Origin: Bacteroidales bacterium UBA2764
GTDB taxonomy: Bacteria > Bacteroidota > Bacteroidia > Bacteroidales > Paludibacteraceae
NCBI GenBank assembly: GCA_002352705.1
Contig: DEIW01000156.1
Span: 10,653 to 39,490 of the forward strand
Direction of reading: 5' to 3'
DNA: 28,838 bases
Numbering within the stretch: position 1 is the first letter of the stretch; each line of letters opens with the position of its first letter. The position numbers and the translations under genes were made by a program. The notes beneath the pieces are model-generated. The model searched no databases. It was not told where the DNA came from and saw only the letters and a list, made by a program, of their open reading frames with translations. Below are positions 1 to 8,948 of the stretch, piece after piece.

Positions 1-1030
1 CTCCTACACAGGTCAGATAGAAATGACAGGATGTCGGAATGCCGTACTCGCTGGAATGCCCTTTGGCTTTACGCCCCTTGTTCTCCTGCATCTTCAGCAG
101 GCAGAGGTTATTACGCTTGTCCTGCTTTAACTCTCCTGCATATTCTTTCGGAATAAACACTCCCAGTCCGACGGTCTCTTTGGCATATTTGGCACTGTCG
201 TTAACCGGCCAGTCGGTACCCCAGGATAGCAATAATACGCCGTTCTCTAATGACAGACTGCTGACTACTGATTGTTGATTGAGTCCTTTCGCAGGAATAG
301 TCTGAACCCCGGTGCAAAGCCCTTGAAGAGTGTCGCTGGAGAAAACATCACATCGCATGTCGCGGTGACCGGCGCGCATCGTATATTCTACATTCAGATT
401 GACGATATGCCGCGTCTCCGGCCATTCTTCCCTGCCGTCAGGCACAGTCCAATCTACGTCGCAAACAGCGATAGTCGCTTTCTTACGGCCTTTCCGGACT
501 ATCCATTGTTGCCGCTCGCCTACATCCTCAATATGATATAGTTTGCCGTTCCAGTACTTGACGCTGCCTACGCCTACCGTTCCGCTCACCCGGATAATAT
601 CATCGCCGTAATGTGCCGCTAACAGACTGTCGTTAGGATACCAATAGCTCTCTCCTAACTCCAATTGAGGCTTGCGTTTGCAATATACATCTATCGTCTG
701 TTTCTTGTCGAAATAAATACGGTACGCCATTAACTCGCTCTCTACGGCTACGCCGTGATGATGCAACTCATGGTAGGTATCTACTTGCGGACCGTCGCTC
801 CATACTTCGATAGGGTAGCAATGACGGGTCTTTCCCTCTGCATGAATCACTGTATAGCCTGCTACAGTAGAGTCCGCCGGTGTGCCTATCTTCCAAAAAG
901 AAGTGGCTACCCGCGGGGCGCAACCCGCGAGTAGGAAGACCACCGCAAAAGCGGCTGACAGAATACAGACCGCTTTTGCTGACAGACCGCCCTTGAAAGG
1001 GCTGACAGATTTATTTGTTAATGGTGACAT
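1..1030 (-). CDS. DUF4861-like lipoprotein, 3' end outside window
   Basis: The frame is open from an ATG at 1030 to the window edge, and I translated it by hand. It begins MSPLTNKSVSPF and has a lipoprotein signal ending LLAGC, so the mature protein should be lipid-anchored outside the inner membrane. The stretch HHGVAVESELMAYRIYFDKK resembles the DUF4861 family, which is often found next to pectin-degrading enzymes in Bacteroidales. The start overlaps the last 20 bases of the GH28 gene upstream, which suggests co-transcription and translational coupling. The signal peptide is encoded largely by tandem copies of a CTGTCAGC...GCGGT repeat (about 936-1009), which is unusual. The biochemical function is unknown. 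The family call is from memory of the motif and is fairly confident; the exact start is less certain. Confidence 0.72.
   Translation of the reverse strand, partial: MSPLTNKSVSPFKGGLSAKAVCILSAAFAVVFLLAGCAPRVATSFWKIGTPADSTVAGYTVIHAEGKTRHCYPIEVWSDGPQVDTYHELHHHGVAVESELMAYRIYFDKKQTIDVYCKRKPQLELGESYWYPNDSLLAAHYGDDIIRVSGTVGVGSVKYWNGKLYHIEDVGERQQWIVRKGRKKATIAVCDVDWTVPDGREEWPETRHIVNLNVEYTMRAGHRDMRCDVFSSDTLQGLCTGVQTIPAKGLNQQSVVSSLSLENGVLLLSWGTDWPVNDSAKYAKETVGLGVFIPKEYAGELKQDKRNNLCLLKMQENKGRKAKGHSSEYGIPTSCHFYLTCVG
936..1009 (-). repeat. CTGTCAGC...GCGGT tandem repeat with hairpins, inside a signal-peptide region
   Basis: Read on the minus strand, three imperfect units follow one another. They begin CTGTCAGCCCTTTC, CTGTCAGCAAAAGCGGT and CTGTCAGCCGCTTTTGCGGT. 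Two contain small hairpins (GCCCTTGAAAGGGC and CCGCAAAAGCGG on the + strand). The middle unit resembles the 18-bp family near CTTTTAGCGCAGCGGTCT found at 4892, 14067, 21424 and 22655, but in the opposite orientation. The repeat supplies most of the n- and h-regions of the DUF4861 lipoprotein signal. Confidence 0.65.
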
Positions 1031-2564
1031 TTTCTACGGTCGGAGCAAGGGAGAAGGCTTCGCCCTTCTCGGCTTTAATATTCACATTGTCAATGACTAA
1101 TCCGTTTGTCTGGCGGAAGAGTGCGCCTTCTGTAGCGCTCATGGTGATATTCCGCAACGTGACGTTCTGTATCTTCATCTCCGGCAGACCGTTGAAATAG
1201 ATAGCCCGTTTGATATTTGCACCCTTGACGTTCTCAATGACGATATTACGGAAAGCCGGTGTCTCTTCGCTGACTGCAGGAGCCTCGGCGTTCATGCGGG
1301 CAGCCAACTCTTCCTCGGTCTCTTCGCCGGCTCCTTTACCACCGTAGAAAAGGTCGAATAGCAGACCCTCATTGGGGATATTCACCATATTTACGCCGTT
1401 GATATAAATATTCTCTACCACGCCTCCGCGACCGCGGGTAGATTTGAATCGCAGACCTACATCAGTACCGATATACAGGTTGTTGCGTACCTCTACATTC
1501 TTGATACCGCCGGACATCTCACTTCCGCATACAAAGCCACCGTGACCGTGATATACAACACAATCATCTACCACTACGTTCTCCGTAGGAATGCCTCTTT
1601 CACGGCCCGGCTTGTCCTTGCCGGACTTCATGCAGATAGCGTCGTCGCCTACGTCAAACGAACAACGGCTGATGACTACGTTCTTGCAACTCTCTATATC
1701 TACGCCGTCGCCATTCTGGCTGTACCACGGGTTACGGACATTCAAAGCCCGCAGGATAAGGTTCTCGCAGCACATGGGGTGAAGGTTCCATGCCGGACTG
1801 TTCTCAAAAGTAACGCCTTCTAACAGGATATTCTTGCATCCTACGAAGTGAAGCATCACCGGACGCAGGAATGATTTCACTACCTGCCAGAGACTGTCAT
1901 CCGTAATAACAGGCACATTTTGGTCCACACAATAGCTCTGAGCCAGCAACGATGCGCTGTCCGGATACCAGATATCTTTCTCTGTCACTATACCGCCTTT
2001 CTCTTTCAGGTGTTTCTTCCATTGAGTAGGGGCTACTTTGTTTTTCTTCAACGGACGCCACCAATCGCCGTTTCCGTTGAAGGTACCATAACCGGTGATG
2101 GCGATGTTCTCTGCGTCACGCGCGTTGAGAGGACTCGTACAACGCTTGGTAGGAATACCCTCAAACCATTCGTCGTAAATCTCATAATCGTCCAAATCAT
2201 GCGAGAATACTACAAAACTGTTCTTCTCGGTGTACAACCGCACGTTGGATTTCAGAGTGATAGGTGCCGTCTGATAGATGCCTTCCGGGATAATCACAGT
2301 TCCTCCTCCGGCTTCGGTACATTCATCAATGGCCTTCTGGATGGCTTCTGTCGAAGCTACTACGCCTGTCGGATCCGCTCCGTACTCCAGAATGTTAAAG
2401 GTTCGGCTCGGGAATGAGGGGACTGTTACTTTCGGCATTGCAAAAGAAGCCGACTTCGTCAATTGGTTGATGTCACGCTGAGTGGTCGTCTGGTACTTCT
2501 CTGAAGTGCAGCAACCACTCATCATCATTGCTGTGAGCAGCAAAAGAGAGATGTTCTTTTTCAT
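1011..2564 (-). CDS. GH28 family polygalacturonase, lipoprotein
   Basis: This 517-aa protein is a glycoside hydrolase family 28 enzyme expected to hydrolyse alpha-1,4-galacturonide bonds in pectin. A lipoprotein signal (MKKNISLLLLTAMMMSGC) predicts anchoring to a membrane surface. The parallel beta-helix begins near residue 56 (NILEYGADPTG). The GH28 motifs are all present: NGDGVD at 284-289, GDD at 306-308, GHG at 340-342 and RFK at 372-374, giving catalytic Asp candidates D286, D307 and D308. The start ATG overlaps the truA stop as ATGA, and the stop overlaps the DUF4861 start, so the three genes look coupled. The length and the inserted loops suit an exo-acting Bacteroidetes subfamily, but the product profile cannot be read from sequence alone. 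Confidence 0.93.
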   Translation of the reverse strand: MKKNISLLLLTAMMMSGCCTSEKYQTTTQRDINQLTKSASFAMPKVTVPSFPSRTFNILEYGADPTGVVASTEAIQKAIDECTEAGGGTVIIPEGIYQTAPITLKSNVRLYTEKNSFVVFSHDLDDYEIYDEWFEGIPTKRCTSPLNARDAENIAITGYGTFNGNGDWWRPLKKNKVAPTQWKKHLKEKGGIVTEKDIWYPDSASLLAQSYCVDQNVPVITDDSLWQVVKSFLRPVMLHFVGCKNILLEGVTFENSPAWNLHPMCCENLILRALNVRNPWYSQNGDGVDIESCKNVVISRCSFDVGDDAICMKSGKDKPGRERGIPTENVVVDDCVVYHGHGGFVCGSEMSGGIKNVEVRNNLYIGTDVGLRFKSTRGRGGVVENIYINGVNMVNIPNEGLLFDLFYGGKGAGEETEEELAARMNAEAPAVSEETPAFRNIVIENVKGANIKRAIYFNGLPEMKIQNVTLRNITMSATEGALFRQTNGLVIDNVNIKAEKGEAFSLAPTVENVTINK

Positions 2565-3307
2565 GATAAATATATTTTTTGTGGATAAATGATTTCTACT
2601 AATGATAATCCTTCTGCCGGCGCGGAATGTCCTGCCCGTGTGCGGTCATGAGCTTCTATGACTTCTTGGAACGCTTCTTCGTTCATCTTATGTCTGCCTA
2701 CTTCGAAAAGTGTTCCCACTACCGCACGCACCATATTCCGGAGAAAACGGTCTGCGGTAATTACAAAATAGGCTTCTTTCTCGTTCTCCTGAACCCATCG
2801 TGCCTCGCGTACGTCGCATATGGTGGTCTTCACGTCTGTGTGTGTCCGGCAAAAAGAGGAAAAGTCCTGTTTGCCTAAAAGTTTCGTTGCTGCTTTATTC
2901 ATCGCCTCAAAATCCAGCCCCTCTGCAACCCGTGTATGGGTGTAATACAGGAAAGGATCCTTCCGCATGGTAATTCGGTACCGGTAGGTCCGGGCTATGG
3001 CGTCAAATCGCGCATGTGCGTCCTCTTGTACCGCCCGTAAATCCTGTATCGCGATAGACGCAGGGAGAAGGTTGTTCAATCGGGCGGCAAAATTAGCGGG
3101 AACAGCTTTCGCTACCTCAAAATGCGCTACCATCTTCTCGGCATGGACACCGGCGTCCGTGCGACCCGCAAAAGTCAGAGCTACAGGCTCTCGCAGGATG
3201 GTGGCAGAAGCAGACTCCATCTCTGCCTGAACGGTGTTGCCGTTTGGCTGGCTCTGAGAGCCGTGGAAATCTGTGCCCCGATATGAGAACGTGATGAAGT
3301 AACGCAT
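2561..3307 (-). CDS. truA: tRNA pseudouridine synthase A
   Basis: This 248-aa cytoplasmic enzyme converts uridines 38-40 of the tRNA anticodon stem to pseudouridine. The signature GRTDAGVHA (48-56) contains the catalytic Asp51. Other family blocks are visible, including YRGTDFHGSQ near the N-terminus, DPFLYYTH in the middle, and RFLRNMVRAVVGTLFEVG, then SLVEIIYP near the C-terminus. The length is normal for the family. The gene starts 15 bp after the flippase stop and ends overlapping the GH28 start. A housekeeping tRNA gene directly coupled to a pectinase is an odd operon partner. Confidence 0.97.
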   Translation of the reverse strand: MRYFITFSYRGTDFHGSQSQPNGNTVQAEMESASATILREPVALTFAGRTDAGVHAEKMVAHFEVAKAVPANFAARLNNLLPASIAIQDLRAVQEDAHARFDAIARTYRYRITMRKDPFLYYTHTRVAEGLDFEAMNKAATKLLGKQDFSSFCRTHTDVKTTICDVREARWVQENEKEAYFVITADRFLRNMVRAVVGTLFEVGRHKMNEEAFQEVIEAHDRTRAGHSAPAEGLSLVEIIYPQKIYLS

Positions 3308-3322
3308 GATGGTATTTACAAT

Positions 3323-4834
3323 TCAATCATTTACGATGTACGATTTATTGAGCCATTGGACTATTTGGGCATTGACCTCCGGCGAGAGTTGCGCCTTGTA
3401 GGCAATCCATGCGCCGCCGCCGATAAGTACGACACTGCGGAGAATGCTGTCTATCCATATGTTGAGAGATGGCAGGAAATATTGCCATAACGTGTTCATT
3501 GCAAATAATACCACCAGTTCTGCCGCTATATACCACCATCGTTTGTCAACAACATGGAAATGTCCTAACATCACTACTGCTACTGCAATCAGTAGATAGT
3601 ACAACCCGTATGAAAGCAGGTTGCTCAGTGCGGCGCCTTCCATGCCGTATAGGGGTACCAGATAGTTGTTCAGCATTAATGCACTAACCGTCAGAAGCAG
3701 GGAGAAAACCAGACTCAGTGCATAATAGCGGGAGTAATTAATAGCGGAAAAGCAGATAGAGAATGTCCCCAAAATCAATTGGCTGACACCCAGAATAAGT
3801 ACTACGTTTTTAGCAGTGGCATACGTAGCGCCGTTAGGTAGAATATGGAAAATAAGATCGATGTTCACCCATATGGCAAAGAGAATGAATCCGCCAATCA
3901 ATAGCATGTTCCGTGTTACCTGACGGGTGAGGAATGAGCATTCTTCACGGTTATCCTCTTTGATAGCCCGCGCTAATTGTGGAGACGCTATCGCCGAGAC
4001 GGAGCGGTTGGGGACACTTACCATGACCGCCATATAGGTTGCAATAGCATAAATACCGGTAGTGTCAAGACCCATCTTCGCGGTCACGAAAAACGAAGAG
4101 AGAGTAGGGGCTAATACACTTGTCATGGCGGAGAGCAGGAGAAAACCGGTATACACAATATAACGGCGTACCAAAGAGGGATGAACTTTTAAATAACCCC
4201 AATCCGGACGAAGACGGGTAGGCTTCAAGGAGAAAAAATAAGCCATGTTAATCAATGCCGCTACTGCGTAATTGACGCATAACCCGATTACAAAACCGTC
4301 TAATGACAGAATACGGAAAGCGTATAGCAGATACAGCACTAATAGTCCTACCCGTACTACCAATTCCCGTACGGCACGGGGAACAACAATGTGCATCAAT
4401 ACATTGCAGGTACTCTCGCATATCGTCTGATACAGCATGAAGAAAGCTATCGGGAGTACGAAATAATAGTACTCCACGAAGAGCGGTGACTTCTCCCCGA
4501 ACCATGCGCTTAATGGTACTTGGCAGCCCCAGTAAATGAGGGCGAACAGCACAAATCCGACAAAGGGTACTACTAATGCCCAGAAAAAGAAACCGTGGTC
4601 TTCATCGCTCTCTTTTTCCTTAAAATACGGGTAGAAACGGATAATGCTGGCATTTGTGCCTAACTGGGCAAGACCGATAAACAATGTCGCGGCATCTACT
4701 AATACTCGTGCCAACCCGATTTCCTCAGGGCTGAGGAAACGGGTCAGCACAAAAAACGTAGTAACAACGCCTACGGCGATGCCTAAATAGGTAACTATCG
4801 TACCACGTATGGATTGTTTAGCGATAACGCCCAT
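3323..4834 (-). CDS. polysaccharide (Wzx/MATE-like) flippase
   Basis: This inner-membrane protein of about 503 aa belongs to the polysaccharide transport/flippase group (MVF superfamily). It has roughly 12-14 hydrophobic segments and would flip lipid-linked saccharides across the membrane. I chose the ATG at 4834 (MGVIAKQSIRGTIVTYLGIA) because many Bacteroidales flippases begin this way. A longer frame opening with TTG at 4879 would translate only repeat DNA and is unlikely to be the start. The C-terminus SYIVND is encoded by the junction repeat (CGTACATCGTAAATGA), so its last residues may be repeat-derived. Upstream is a 96-bp junction filled with 18-bp repeats. The substrate cannot be inferred, since no glycosyltransferases are nearby. 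Confidence 0.9.
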   Translation of the reverse strand: MGVIAKQSIRGTIVTYLGIAVGVVTTFFVLTRFLSPEEIGLARVLVDAATLFIGLAQLGTNASIIRFYPYFKEKESDEDHGFFFWALVVPFVGFVLFALIYWGCQVPLSAWFGEKSPLFVEYYYFVLPIAFFMLYQTICESTCNVLMHIVVPRAVRELVVRVGLLVLYLLYAFRILSLDGFVIGLCVNYAVAALINMAYFFSLKPTRLRPDWGYLKVHPSLVRRYIVYTGFLLLSAMTSVLAPTLSSFFVTAKMGLDTTGIYAIATYMAVMVSVPNRSVSAIASPQLARAIKEDNREECSFLTRQVTRNMLLIGGFILFAIWVNIDLIFHILPNGATYATAKNVVLILGVSQLILGTFSICFSAINYSRYYALSLVFSLLLTVSALMLNNYLVPLYGMEGAALSNLLSYGLYYLLIAVAVVMLGHFHVVDKRWWYIAAELVVLFAMNTLWQYFLPSLNIWIDSILRSVVLIGGGAWIAYKAQLSPEVNAQIVQWLNKSYIVND

Positions 4835-4845
4835 GATTTGTAAAA

Positions 4846-4932
4846 AGTAGAAAGACAAAAGACCGTGCTTCGCACTCAAAGAATCTTTTTTCTTTGAACG
4901 CAGTGGTCTTTTTTCTTTGAACGCAGTGGTCT
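4846..4932 (+). repeat. 18-bp repeat family, two full units plus degenerate copy, at a gene junction
   Basis: Two identical units of CTTTGAACGCAGTGGTCT lie at 4892-4909 and 4915-4932, 23 bp apart, and a degenerate third copy extends toward 4846. The unit closest to the FKBP gene contributes its TAG stop codon (AATAGACC on the minus strand). The repeat therefore fills the whole junction between the FKBP lipoprotein and the flippase. Related units are at 14067, 21424, 21447, 22655 and 22686. Confidence 0.8.
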
Positions 4933-6175
4933 ATTTGATCTCCAGCAACTCTACGGTGAAGATCAAAGCAGCGTAAGGAGGAATGGATTGACCTGCGCCG
5001 CGCTCGCCGTAACCTAACTCATAAGGGATATATAACTTGTATTTCGATCCTACCGGCATCAGCTGCAGGCCTTCCGTCCATCCTTTGATTACGCCGTTCA
5101 GCGGAAACTCGATAGGTTCGCCGCGCTGATAACTGCTGTCGAAGACCGTGCCGTCAATCAGGGTGCCTTCATAATGAACCTTTACGGTGGACTCTGCTGT
5201 CGGTTTGGCTCCCTTGCCTTCTGTGATGACTTCATACTGCAATCCGCTCTCTGTAGTCTTCACCTCCGCGCGCAGGGCGTTCTCTTGAAGGAATTTCTCG
5301 CCGGCAGATTTGGTCTCTCCGTATTTCTTTGAGGCAATCACACCTTCTACATATTGACCTGCGGATTGTAAGTCAAATTGCTTAGTATAGTTGTACAAGC
5401 CGTTGATGAAACCTTGCTTGATGCAGTCAAAATTCGTCTCCAACCCTTCGATGCCCAGTAAACCTACCGGCTCTTGCTCACGGATAGCCTTGCCTACGTT
5501 CTTTGCCATAGCTACTATCTGAGGATTGCGCACTTTCTCTTTCATGCCTGCATTGACATTGTCGATAAATTCGTCAATGGCTTTGCCTTCTTCATCATCG
5601 GCAAGCAGATACGTCTTGATTTGACTGCCGTTCAGCAAACCGAAGGCATAGTTCAGCGAATCAATCTTGTTGTTCAGTACCATCGTCTTTGCGCTCTTCG
5701 GACATTTGGCATGGATAGCCTCACCTGCTGTCCCTTCTGTCTGGGATTGATAGGCCTCCATAAAGAATGCCTGAGCTGCATCAGGATTCATCATCGTCGT
5801 GTCGTTGTAGAAGGCGTTTACCAAACCCTGCAGGTACAACTCACCATTGAAGGTCCAGGCTGGATTCTCTGCCAAACCCTTCTGCTCAAAGCCTTGTACG
5901 GACGCACCGAATTGACGGCCGGCCTGAGCTATCTCGCTTAACTTCTCGTCTTTGTCCTGATAGGCGTTCTCTAATGCGTCAATGAATTCCGTTACGGCTT
6001 CATCGCTGCTGTCGTTGGCGAGGTAATACATCTTGATCTGCAATCCGTTCAGCAAACCTACTGCATAGTTGATAGAGTCGCTTTGATTGCTGAGTTGGGC
6101 ATCTTGTGCTTTGTAACTGTTGCCGCAGGAAATCATCATCATTGCGGCCAATAGCATAATACTTGATTTTTTCAT
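4931..6175 (-). CDS. FKBP-type peptidyl-prolyl isomerase lipoprotein with duplicated N-terminal region
   Basis: This 414-aa exported protein is predicted to catalyse proline cis-trans isomerisation during folding in the envelope. A lipoprotein signal ends MMISCG. Two copies of an FKBP N-terminal-like module follow, beginning DSINYAVGLLNGLQIK (near 34) and DSLNYAFGLLNGSQIK (near 172). The catalytic FKBP domain occupies roughly the last 100 residues, with VHYEGTLIDGTVFDSS, a GW in VIKGWTEGLQLM, and YGERGAGQSIPP. The C-terminal domain is nearly identical to that of the neighbouring 194-aa FKBP, which points to recent duplication or gene conversion. A perfect 11-bp inverted repeat lies just upstream of the start. 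Confidence 0.94.
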   Translation of the reverse strand: MKKSSIMLLAAMMMISCGNSYKAQDAQLSNQSDSINYAVGLLNGLQIKMYYLANDSSDEAVTEFIDALENAYQDKDEKLSEIAQAGRQFGASVQGFEQKGLAENPAWTFNGELYLQGLVNAFYNDTTMMNPDAAQAFFMEAYQSQTEGTAGEAIHAKCPKSAKTMVLNNKIDSLNYAFGLLNGSQIKTYLLADDEEGKAIDEFIDNVNAGMKEKVRNPQIVAMAKNVGKAIREQEPVGLLGIEGLETNFDCIKQGFINGLYNYTKQFDLQSAGQYVEGVIASKKYGETKSAGEKFLQENALRAEVKTTESGLQYEVITEGKGAKPTAESTVKVHYEGTLIDGTVFDSSYQRGEPIEFPLNGVIKGWTEGLQLMPVGSKYKLYIPYELGYGERGAGQSIPPYAALIFTVELLEIK

Positions 6176-6192
6176 TTGATTAAAAGATTTTG

Positions 6193-6216
6193 TGTCTTCC
6201 GGACCTCCGGAAGACA
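6193..6216 (-). other. perfect 11-bp inverted repeat between the two FKBP genes
   Basis: TGTCTTCCGGA and its exact complement TCCGGAAGACA are separated by 2 bases, giving a very stable hairpin. On the minus strand it is followed by CAAAATCTTTTA, which is a poor U-tract. It may act as a partial terminator, an mRNA-stability hairpin or a repeat-derived palindrome. It lies between the 194-aa and 414-aa FKBP genes. Confidence 0.6.
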
Positions 6217-6222
6217 GGATTA

Positions 6223-6807
6223 TTATTCAATTCCTAAAAGTTCCACGGTGAAAATTAAGGCTGCGTAAGGAGGTATAGATTGACCTGCGCCACGCTCGCC
6301 ATAAGCCAGTTGGTAAGGGATGTAGAATTTGTATTTGGAGCCGATGGACATCAACTGCAATCCTTCTGTCCATCCGGCTATCACGCCGTTCAGCGGGAAA
6401 GTGATAGACTCGCCGCGTTTGTAACTGCTGTCGAAGACCGTTCCGTCAATCAAGGTACCTTCGTAATGTACGCGTACGGTATCTGTAGCCTTCGGCTTCT
6501 GGCCTAATGACGGCTCCAGAATCTCGTACTGCAAACCGCTTGCGGTTACTTTGACACCTTCGCGTTTCGCGTTCTCGGCAAGGAATTTCTCACCGTCAGC
6601 TTTTGCTGCACCGGCAATCTTGTTTTCCAATTCCTGGAAGAAGGTGTTCAATACCTGTTGCGCCTCCTGATAACTGATCTTGGGCTGTTGATGAGTAAGT
6701 ACGTCTTCGATACCGGCTGCGAGGTCCTGATAGTTCAGACTCTCTACGCCGCTACCCATTAAGTTTTGTCCCATTGAGAGACCTAATGCATAACTGATTT
6801 TGTCCAT
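6223..6807 (-). CDS. FKBP-type peptidyl-prolyl cis-trans isomerase
   Basis: This 194-aa protein has an N-terminal FKBP dimerisation-type region (MDKISYALGLSMGQNL, followed by a helical stretch to about residue 75). A catalytic FKBP domain follows with VHYEGTLIDGTVFDSS, VIAGWTEGLQLM, YGERGAGQSIPPYAAL and a terminal FTVELLGIE. No signal peptide is visible, so it is probably cytoplasmic as annotated, unlike the exported paralogue just downstream. It resembles the short FklB/FkpA-type enzymes of Bacteroidales. Its junction with the riboflavin synthase gene consists of a TTGTAAATGATTAAATAG-like repeat. Confidence 0.94.
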   Translation of the reverse strand: MDKISYALGLSMGQNLMGSGVESLNYQDLAAGIEDVLTHQQPKISYQEAQQVLNTFFQELENKIAGAAKADGEKFLAENAKREGVKVTASGLQYEILEPSLGQKPKATDTVRVHYEGTLIDGTVFDSSYKRGESITFPLNGVIAGWTEGLQLMSIGSKYKFYIPYQLAYGERGAGQSIPPYAALIFTVELLGIE

Positions 6808-6841
6808 AAAGTCATTTACTATTTAATCATTTACAATTTGT

Positions 6842-7462
6842 TCATTTATTCAGTATCGCCGCATAGCGGGAGATATATTTTCCGAGGATGTCAAACTCGA
6901 TATTCACTACCGTTCCCACCTCGATATATTTGAAATTCGTCTCTTCGTGGGTGTATGGAATGATGCATACCGACACATACCCTTTGTCGCCTTTTACATC
7001 CGGCTCACATACGGTCAAGCTGACGCCGTTGATACAAACCGACCCCTTGTCAACGCAGAAATAGCCGCGTTCAACCATCTCACGGGTACTGTCATATTCG
7101 AAGCGATAGTACCAGCTTCCGTCGGTCTCTTTGGCTTCGATACAGCGTGCCTTCTGATCCACATGACCTTGCACGATATGACCATCCAAACGGCCGCCCA
7201 TTAACATCGAACGCTCTACGTTCACCCAGTCGCCCTCTTTGAGCAGGTCAAGGTTCGTCAGCCGGAGCGTCTCCTGCATCGCAGTCACGGTGTATAAATC
7301 GCCGTCAATCTTCACTACGGTCAGACACACACCGTTATGCGCGATAGACTGATCTATACTCAGCGGCTCCCCAAAAGGGTTACGGAGTGTGAAATGTTTA
7401 TTGGTCTGCTCAGTCACAATCTTTACGACCTGAGCCATTGTTTCTACAATTCCTGAAAACAT
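6842..7462 (-). CDS. ribE: riboflavin synthase alpha chain
   Basis: This 206-aa enzyme makes riboflavin from two molecules of 6,7-dimethyl-8-ribityllumazine. The protein opens with the diagnostic MFSGIVE and carries two lumazine-binding repeats. Their cores are IAHNGVCLTV (near 40) and VCINGVSLTV (near 142). The segment GGRLDGHIVQGHVD sits between them, as expected. The length is normal for the family. It may be transcribed with the upstream flippase, since the junction is only 37 bp of AATAAGAA-type repeats. No FMN riboswitch is visible, which fits its position inside a long run of unrelated genes. Confidence 0.96.
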   Translation of the reverse strand: MFSGIVETMAQVVKIVTEQTNKHFTLRNPFGEPLSIDQSIAHNGVCLTVVKIDGDLYTVTAMQETLRLTNLDLLKEGDWVNVERSMLMGGRLDGHIVQGHVDQKARCIEAKETDGSWYYRFEYDSTREMVERGYFCVDKGSVCINGVSLTVCEPDVKGDKGYVSVCIIPYTHEETNFKYIEVGTVVNIEFDILGKYISRYAAILNK

Positions 7463-7499
7463 AATGTCATTTTCTTATTTGTTCATTATTCTTATTTAC

Positions 7500-8948
7500 T
7501 CATTTCTTAAAGTACTTGCCCACAACCGGTAGTCCGCTTAGCGGAAAATCTTTGCGGGTGAGTACCACGAGATAGATGACCAGCAAGAGAGTACCTACAC
7601 CCATCAGCACCCACATGTTATGTACATAATAGAGCCGCAGAGCATAATAGACACCTAACAGACCGATGGTCAAAGCCGTGTAGCCGCCAATTCGTTTAAG
7701 GTCATAGGGAATAGGCGCTTTCTTCTGACCGATAAAATAAGAGAGCAGCATAATCACGAAATAGCAAACCAGACTACTTCCGCATGATGCCCAATAGCCA
7801 ATCCGCGGTACTCCCACAATCTGCAATACCAGCGTGATAACCAAACCTATCAGAGAGAAATACGCACCCCATTTGGTTTCGTCCGTCAGCTTGTACCAGA
7901 AACTGAGATTGAAATAGATACCCTGGAAAACGTACGTCCATAATACAACCGGCACAATCTTCAGCCCCTCCCAGTAAGCACTCGAAACGATGTACCGGAA
8001 GATATCCAGATAGAAAATAACGCCTAACAGAATCAAATACGAGAAAATAATGTAATATTTCATTGCATCAGCGTAGGCTTCTACTGACTGACGATCCTTG
8101 TGCTTGGAGAATACGAACGGCTCATAGGCATAGCGGAATGCCTGGGTGAACATCATCATCACCATCGCTACCTTGAAGCACGCGCCGTAGATGCCTAACT
8201 GGGCTTGGGCGTCCTCACCCGTGTATAAGTAAGGAAATAAAATACGGTCCAGAGTCTGGTTCATTATACCCGCTACGCCTAATACCAACAGAGGCAGCGA
8301 ATAACGCAGCATCTCTTTTAACACCGGCGCGCTGAATTGACCGCCTTTGGGCAAAGTCATGGGCAACAGACACAGCGTCTGGATAGTAGTGGCTAAAATA
8401 TTGCTTAGGAAGACATAGAACACATCGTTCTTGCCCAGTACGACGAGGAATAATAGATTGAACCCGATATTCAGAATGACGAACAGCAGTTTCAACGCGG
8501 CAAAAGCAATCGGACGCTTCTGGTATCTCAGATAGGCAAACGGGATACAGGCAAACGCATCAATAGCCACTGTGGCAAACATCATCTCCACAAACTCCGA
8601 ATGGTCAGGGTACCCCAACACATTAGTGATAGGTTGATGGAAAATGACCACCAGCATGGTGAATACCGCGCTGGAACAAAGCAAGGTCAGAAAGGCGGTT
8701 TTATAGACGCTGTTGGCATCATAATCCTCGCGGTTGACAAAACGGAAAAATCCGGTCTCCATACCATACGTCAGGATTACCAACAGCAACGCTGTCCAGG
8801 CATAGATATTGGTCACAATACCATAATCCGACGTACGTGCTAATGCATACGTATAGAGAGGTACCAACAGGTAGTTCAGAAACTTGCCTATGATAGAACT
8901 TAAGCCATAGATAGCGGTGTCCTTCGCCAAGGATTTCATCTCACTCAT
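7500..8948 (-). CDS. polysaccharide biosynthesis flippase family protein
   Basis: This 482-aa inner-membrane protein starts MSEMKSLAKDTAIYGLSSIIGKFLNYLLVPLYT, split here as MSEMKSLAKDTAIYGL and SSIIGKFLNYLLVPLYT. That opening is typical of Bacteroidales oligosaccharide flippases with about 14 transmembrane helices. It is a different subfamily from the flippase at 3323-4834. Its start overlaps the end of rsmI by 8 bp, and the overlap lies beside a copy of the heptad repeat. The substrate is unknown because no surface-polysaccharide cluster is adjacent. Similar orphan copies are common next to rsmI-type housekeeping genes, although I cannot check that here. Confidence 0.9.
   Translation of the reverse strand: MSEMKSLAKDTAIYGLSSIIGKFLNYLLVPLYTYALARTSDYGIVTNIYAWTALLLVILTYGMETGFFRFVNREDYDANSVYKTAFLTLLCSSAVFTMLVVIFHQPITNVLGYPDHSEFVEMMFATVAIDAFACIPFAYLRYQKRPIAFAALKLLFVILNIGFNLLFLVVLGKNDVFYVFLSNILATTIQTLCLLPMTLPKGGQFSAPVLKEMLRYSLPLLVLGVAGIMNQTLDRILFPYLYTGEDAQAQLGIYGACFKVAMVMMMFTQAFRYAYEPFVFSKHKDRQSVEAYADAMKYYIIFSYLILLGVIFYLDIFRYIVSSAYWEGLKIVPVVLWTYVFQGIYFNLSFWYKLTDETKWGAYFSLIGLVITLVLQIVGVPRIGYWASCGSSLVCYFVIMLLSYFIGQKKAPIPYDLKRIGGYTALTIGLLGVYYALRLYYVHNMWVLMGVGTLLLVIYLVVLTRKDFPLSGLPVVGKYFKK

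Noticed and set aside
39..541. Two + strand frames near the left end.
   Set aside because: Both are antisense to the DUF4861 lipoprotein, which has a start, a lipobox and family motifs, and neither has any recognisable domain.
4835..4879. TTG at 4879 as the start of the flippase.
   Set aside because: The extra 15 codons are degenerate repeat DNA, whereas the ATG at 4834 gives the normal MGVIAKQSIRG opening.
6193..6216. A strong rho-independent terminator between the FKBP genes.
   Set aside because: The stem is excellent, but the following bases (CAAAATCTTTTA) are not a real U-tract, so I list it only as an inverted repeat.
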